Shown here: positions 5,082-6,964 of the stretch, piece by piece
Numbering within the stretch: position 1 is the stretch's first letter
Layout: each line of letters opens with the position of its first letter
Assembly (NCBI GenBank): GCA_964605095.1
Contig: CAZSBS010000257.1
Span: 1-6,964 of the forward strand
Reading direction: 5' to 3'
DNA length: 6,964 nt
From: JAUWQU01 sp964605095
GTDB lineage: Bacteria > Planctomycetota > Phycisphaerae > SM23-33
Position numbers and translations under genes: made by a program
The notes under the pieces: generated by a model
What the model was told of the DNA's origin: nothing
Database searches by the model: none
Seen by the model: only the letters and a program-made list of their open reading frames with translations

Positions 5082-6964
5082 CTACGTCAGTCCTGCTCTT
5101 TTGCGTATGATCCATTCGGCGCTGACAGCGGCGATGATCAGCGCCAGCAGCGCCCAGGAGTCCCAGACGCGAAGCTCCCGCCGCTGGCGGCGAGTGAGGC
5201 TCCGCGGGCCCAGCGCGTCGATAAGCTGGTCGGCCTCGTCCGGCTGAAGCACCACGCCGCCGGACAGGCTCGCCATCCGGCCCAGCAGGGCCGTGTCGGC
5301 TGAAAGCTCCAACTCCTCCGCCGAGCCGACGGGGTCCACGGCGAACTCGGCCGAGACCGCGGAAACTTTGTCCATCGCGAGGATCGGCCCGGCCTCCGGG
5401 GCCTCGAGCTCGACGCGATACTTTCCGCTCGCCAGCACCCCGAGGGCAGCCTCGTACATTCCGGCCGAACTCGGCTGGTACTCCATCCGCCGCCGCATCA
5501 CCAGTTCTTGGCCGCGGTAGAGCTTGACCGCGACGTCCTGGCTTAGCACCGGCGAGAGGTCTGCCCGGACGATGCGAGCCCGGACGCGAACGGCCTGGGT
5601 GGGCTCGTAGCGGGTGCGGTCGGCGCCGAGCTGGACGTGATCCGTCCCGCCGGCGAGTTTGTCGGTCGTGGCCCAGCGCATCACCTGGCCCCAGAAACGG
5701 TGGTGGTACGTGTCGCCAGCGCGGTATCGCATCCGCCACGTGCTGTCGAAGCACAGTGCCATCACCCGCCCGGCTGCCACGTTATGCACCACGATCAGCG
5801 GGTTCTCGCGCTGGAACGCCAGGCGCTGTGCGTCGCGCTGGCGCTGCAGCGGCTCGTTGTCGGACTCCTCCGTCGTCGGCCCGCGAAGGAAACTTGGCCG
5901 AATCAGTGGCTCGGCGTAGGCAAGCACCGTCGCGCCCTCCTTGGCGACCAGCGACGGATGCCGCCAGTAGATCGGCGGCAGCGACGCCCAGACCGCGTCG
6001 TTGTCCTGGGGCTGGACCTTCTGGAACATCACGGGATGCTCTCGCCCCTCGGCCGTGGCGGCGATGCGAAGGCCGGCGGGCAAGCTGCCGTTGACAGGCT
6101 TGTCGCTCGCGGCAAATCGCACGGGGAGTATCTCCTCCAGGGGCGTGCGGGCATAGGCGTGCGGCATGAAGTTGGCTCCGGCGATGACAACCAGCGCTGC
6201 GCCGCGGTCGGTGACGAACCGCCGCAACGTATCGAGCTGCCATGGCTTCATCGCTCCGGGCGGCACGTCGCCGAGCACGATCACGTCGAACTTCATCCAC
6301 TCATCCGCGCTGGCAGGCAGGGCGGTGGCCTCGGCCTGGCCCGCGGGCCTGGCAGCCGAGGCGTAAACCGCCGGCCTCGGCGGGCTGTCGGCGATGCTGT
6401 CGGGATGCAGCAGAACGTACTGGAGCATCACATTGCGATCCCGCCCGTCGAACATGTTCCTGAGGTAGCGGAACTCCCACCGCGGGCGGTCGTCGATTAT
6501 CAGCAGCCGGGTCTGCCGGCGTGTGATGTTGACGGTCAGAGGGCGGTTGTTGTTGTCGGCGAAGGCCTCGCCATCCTGCGGGGCGATCCTCACCATGTAG
6601 CTGCGCAGGGCCTCGCCGGCGGGCTCGTCGGCCAGAAGCACGCGCGGGCGGTAGCTCTCGGCGTTGTCGGGCACGCGGACGGCCCGCGAGGCCGCCTTGC
6701 GCCAACCATCCATCAGGGCGACCTCGACCGTCCGCCCGGCCAGGCCGTCGAGCTTAAGCTCCACCTGGACGAGCAGCTTGTCACCCTCGACAACCGTTTG
6801 CGGCGCGTCGATCGCCAGAACCGCCGCGTCACGCGGAGGCCGCGACGGCGCCATCAACACCGAGCAAATCGGCACCCTTGCCAGGCCAAGCTGGGCAGCC
6901 GACGGCTCAGCCGCCGCCGGGCCGTTATGCCGCCCGTCGGTCAGAACGACAATCCCCGCCAACT
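5082..6964 (-). CDS. vWA / glutamine-amidotransferase-like membrane protein (BatA-like context), 5' truncated
   Basis: The frame runs off the right edge. The first in-frame start-like codon (TTG at 6960-6962) is internal, so it really encodes Leu in LAGIVVLTDG. About 627 residues are visible. Counting from that Leu, residues 1-10 are the end of a von Willebrand A domain, with the MIDAS-type TDG. About 47-147 is an Ig/CARDB-like domain. RLLIIDDRPRWEFRYLRNMF (152-171) leads into a GATase1-like Rossmann domain with FDVIVLGDVPPG (225-236), LVVIAGANF (257-265) and TPLEEILPV (273-281); no nucleophile Cys is present at the elbow. STWRMRYRAGDTYHHRFWGQ (407-426) is a family signature. A second beta domain spans about 445-545, and a single C-terminal helix, WALLALIIAAVSAEWII (603-619), anchors it. 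The protein is thus exported and membrane-held. Its substrate or ligand is unknown. It heads the visible part of the operon. Confidence 0.9.
   Translation of the reverse strand, partial: LAGIVVLTDGRHNGPAAAEPSAAQLGLARVPICSVLMAPSRPPRDAAVLAIDAPQTVVEGDKLLVQVELKLDGLAGRTVEVALMDGWRKAASRAVRVPDNAESYRPRVLLADEPAGEALRSYMVRIAPQDGEAFADNNNRPLTVNITRRQTRLLIIDDRPRWEFRYLRNMFDGRDRNVMLQYVLLHPDSIADSPPRPAVYASAARPAGQAEATALPASADEWMKFDVIVLGDVPPGAMKPWQLDTLRRFVTDRGAALVVIAGANFMPHAYARTPLEEILPVRFAASDKPVNGSLPAGLRIAATAEGREHPVMFQKVQPQDNDAVWASLPPIYWRHPSLVAKEGATVLAYAEPLIRPSFLRGPTTEESDNEPLQRQRDAQRLAFQRENPLIVVHNVAAGRVMALCFDSTWRMRYRAGDTYHHRFWGQVMRWATTDKLAGGTDHVQLGADRTRYEPTQAVRVRARIVRADLSPVLSQDVAVKLYRGQELVMRRRMEYQPSSAGMYEAALGVLASGKYRVELEAPEAGPILAMDKVSAVSAEFAVDPVGSAEELELSADTALLGRMASLSGGVVLQPDEADQLIDALGPRSLTRRQRRELRVWDSWALLALIIAAVSAEWIIRKRAGLT

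Noticed and set aside
6960..6962. TTG near the right edge as the start of the vWA protein
   Set aside because: It falls in the middle of the last strand of the vWA domain (LAGIVVLTDG); the real start must lie beyond the window.

Overview
The window is GC-rich bacterial DNA holding four protein genes and two short intergenic spacers. The set of families points to a planctomycete, quite possibly of the Phycisphaerae type: a GALNS/arylsulfatase-A-like sulfatase, a large von Willebrand-type membrane protein with a degenerate glutamine-amidotransferase-like domain, a DUF4175-type membrane protein, and an exported prenyltransferase/squalene-oxidase-repeat protein ending in LPIYQR. This taxonomic call is inference from protein family resemblance. 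No RNA gene, CRISPR array, transposase or phage gene was found.

Layout. Positions 1-1324 (+) hold a sulfatase that enters from the left edge and lacks only its N-terminus. Positions 1325-1494 are a spacer between convergent genes, full of short repeats and inverted repeats. Positions 1495-6964 (-) are one apparent operon, read right to left. First comes the vWA/GATase-like membrane protein (5' end beyond the right edge), then a 97-base spacer with 7-base-period repeats, then the DUF4175-like protein, then the exported alpha/alpha-toroid protein, whose annotated ATG overlaps the previous stop in an ATGA.

How the genes fit together. The three minus-strand products are all envelope proteins. 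Two are membrane-anchored with extracytoplasmic beta-rich domains, and the third is secreted. In planctomycetes this kind of cluster commonly sits downstream of MoxR ATPase and DUF58 genes (the BatA-like context). Those genes would lie beyond the right edge and are not seen here. The function of such clusters is not established. The sulfatase is convergent and is not part of this operon.

The most unusual signal is non-coding. Three of the four genes are followed by a composite tract of GTAG-rich and then GGAAC-rich units with clear 7-base spacing. In two cases the stop codon itself lies in the first GTAG. Separate short perfect palindromes sit inside one tract and in the leader/N-terminal extension of the toroid gene.
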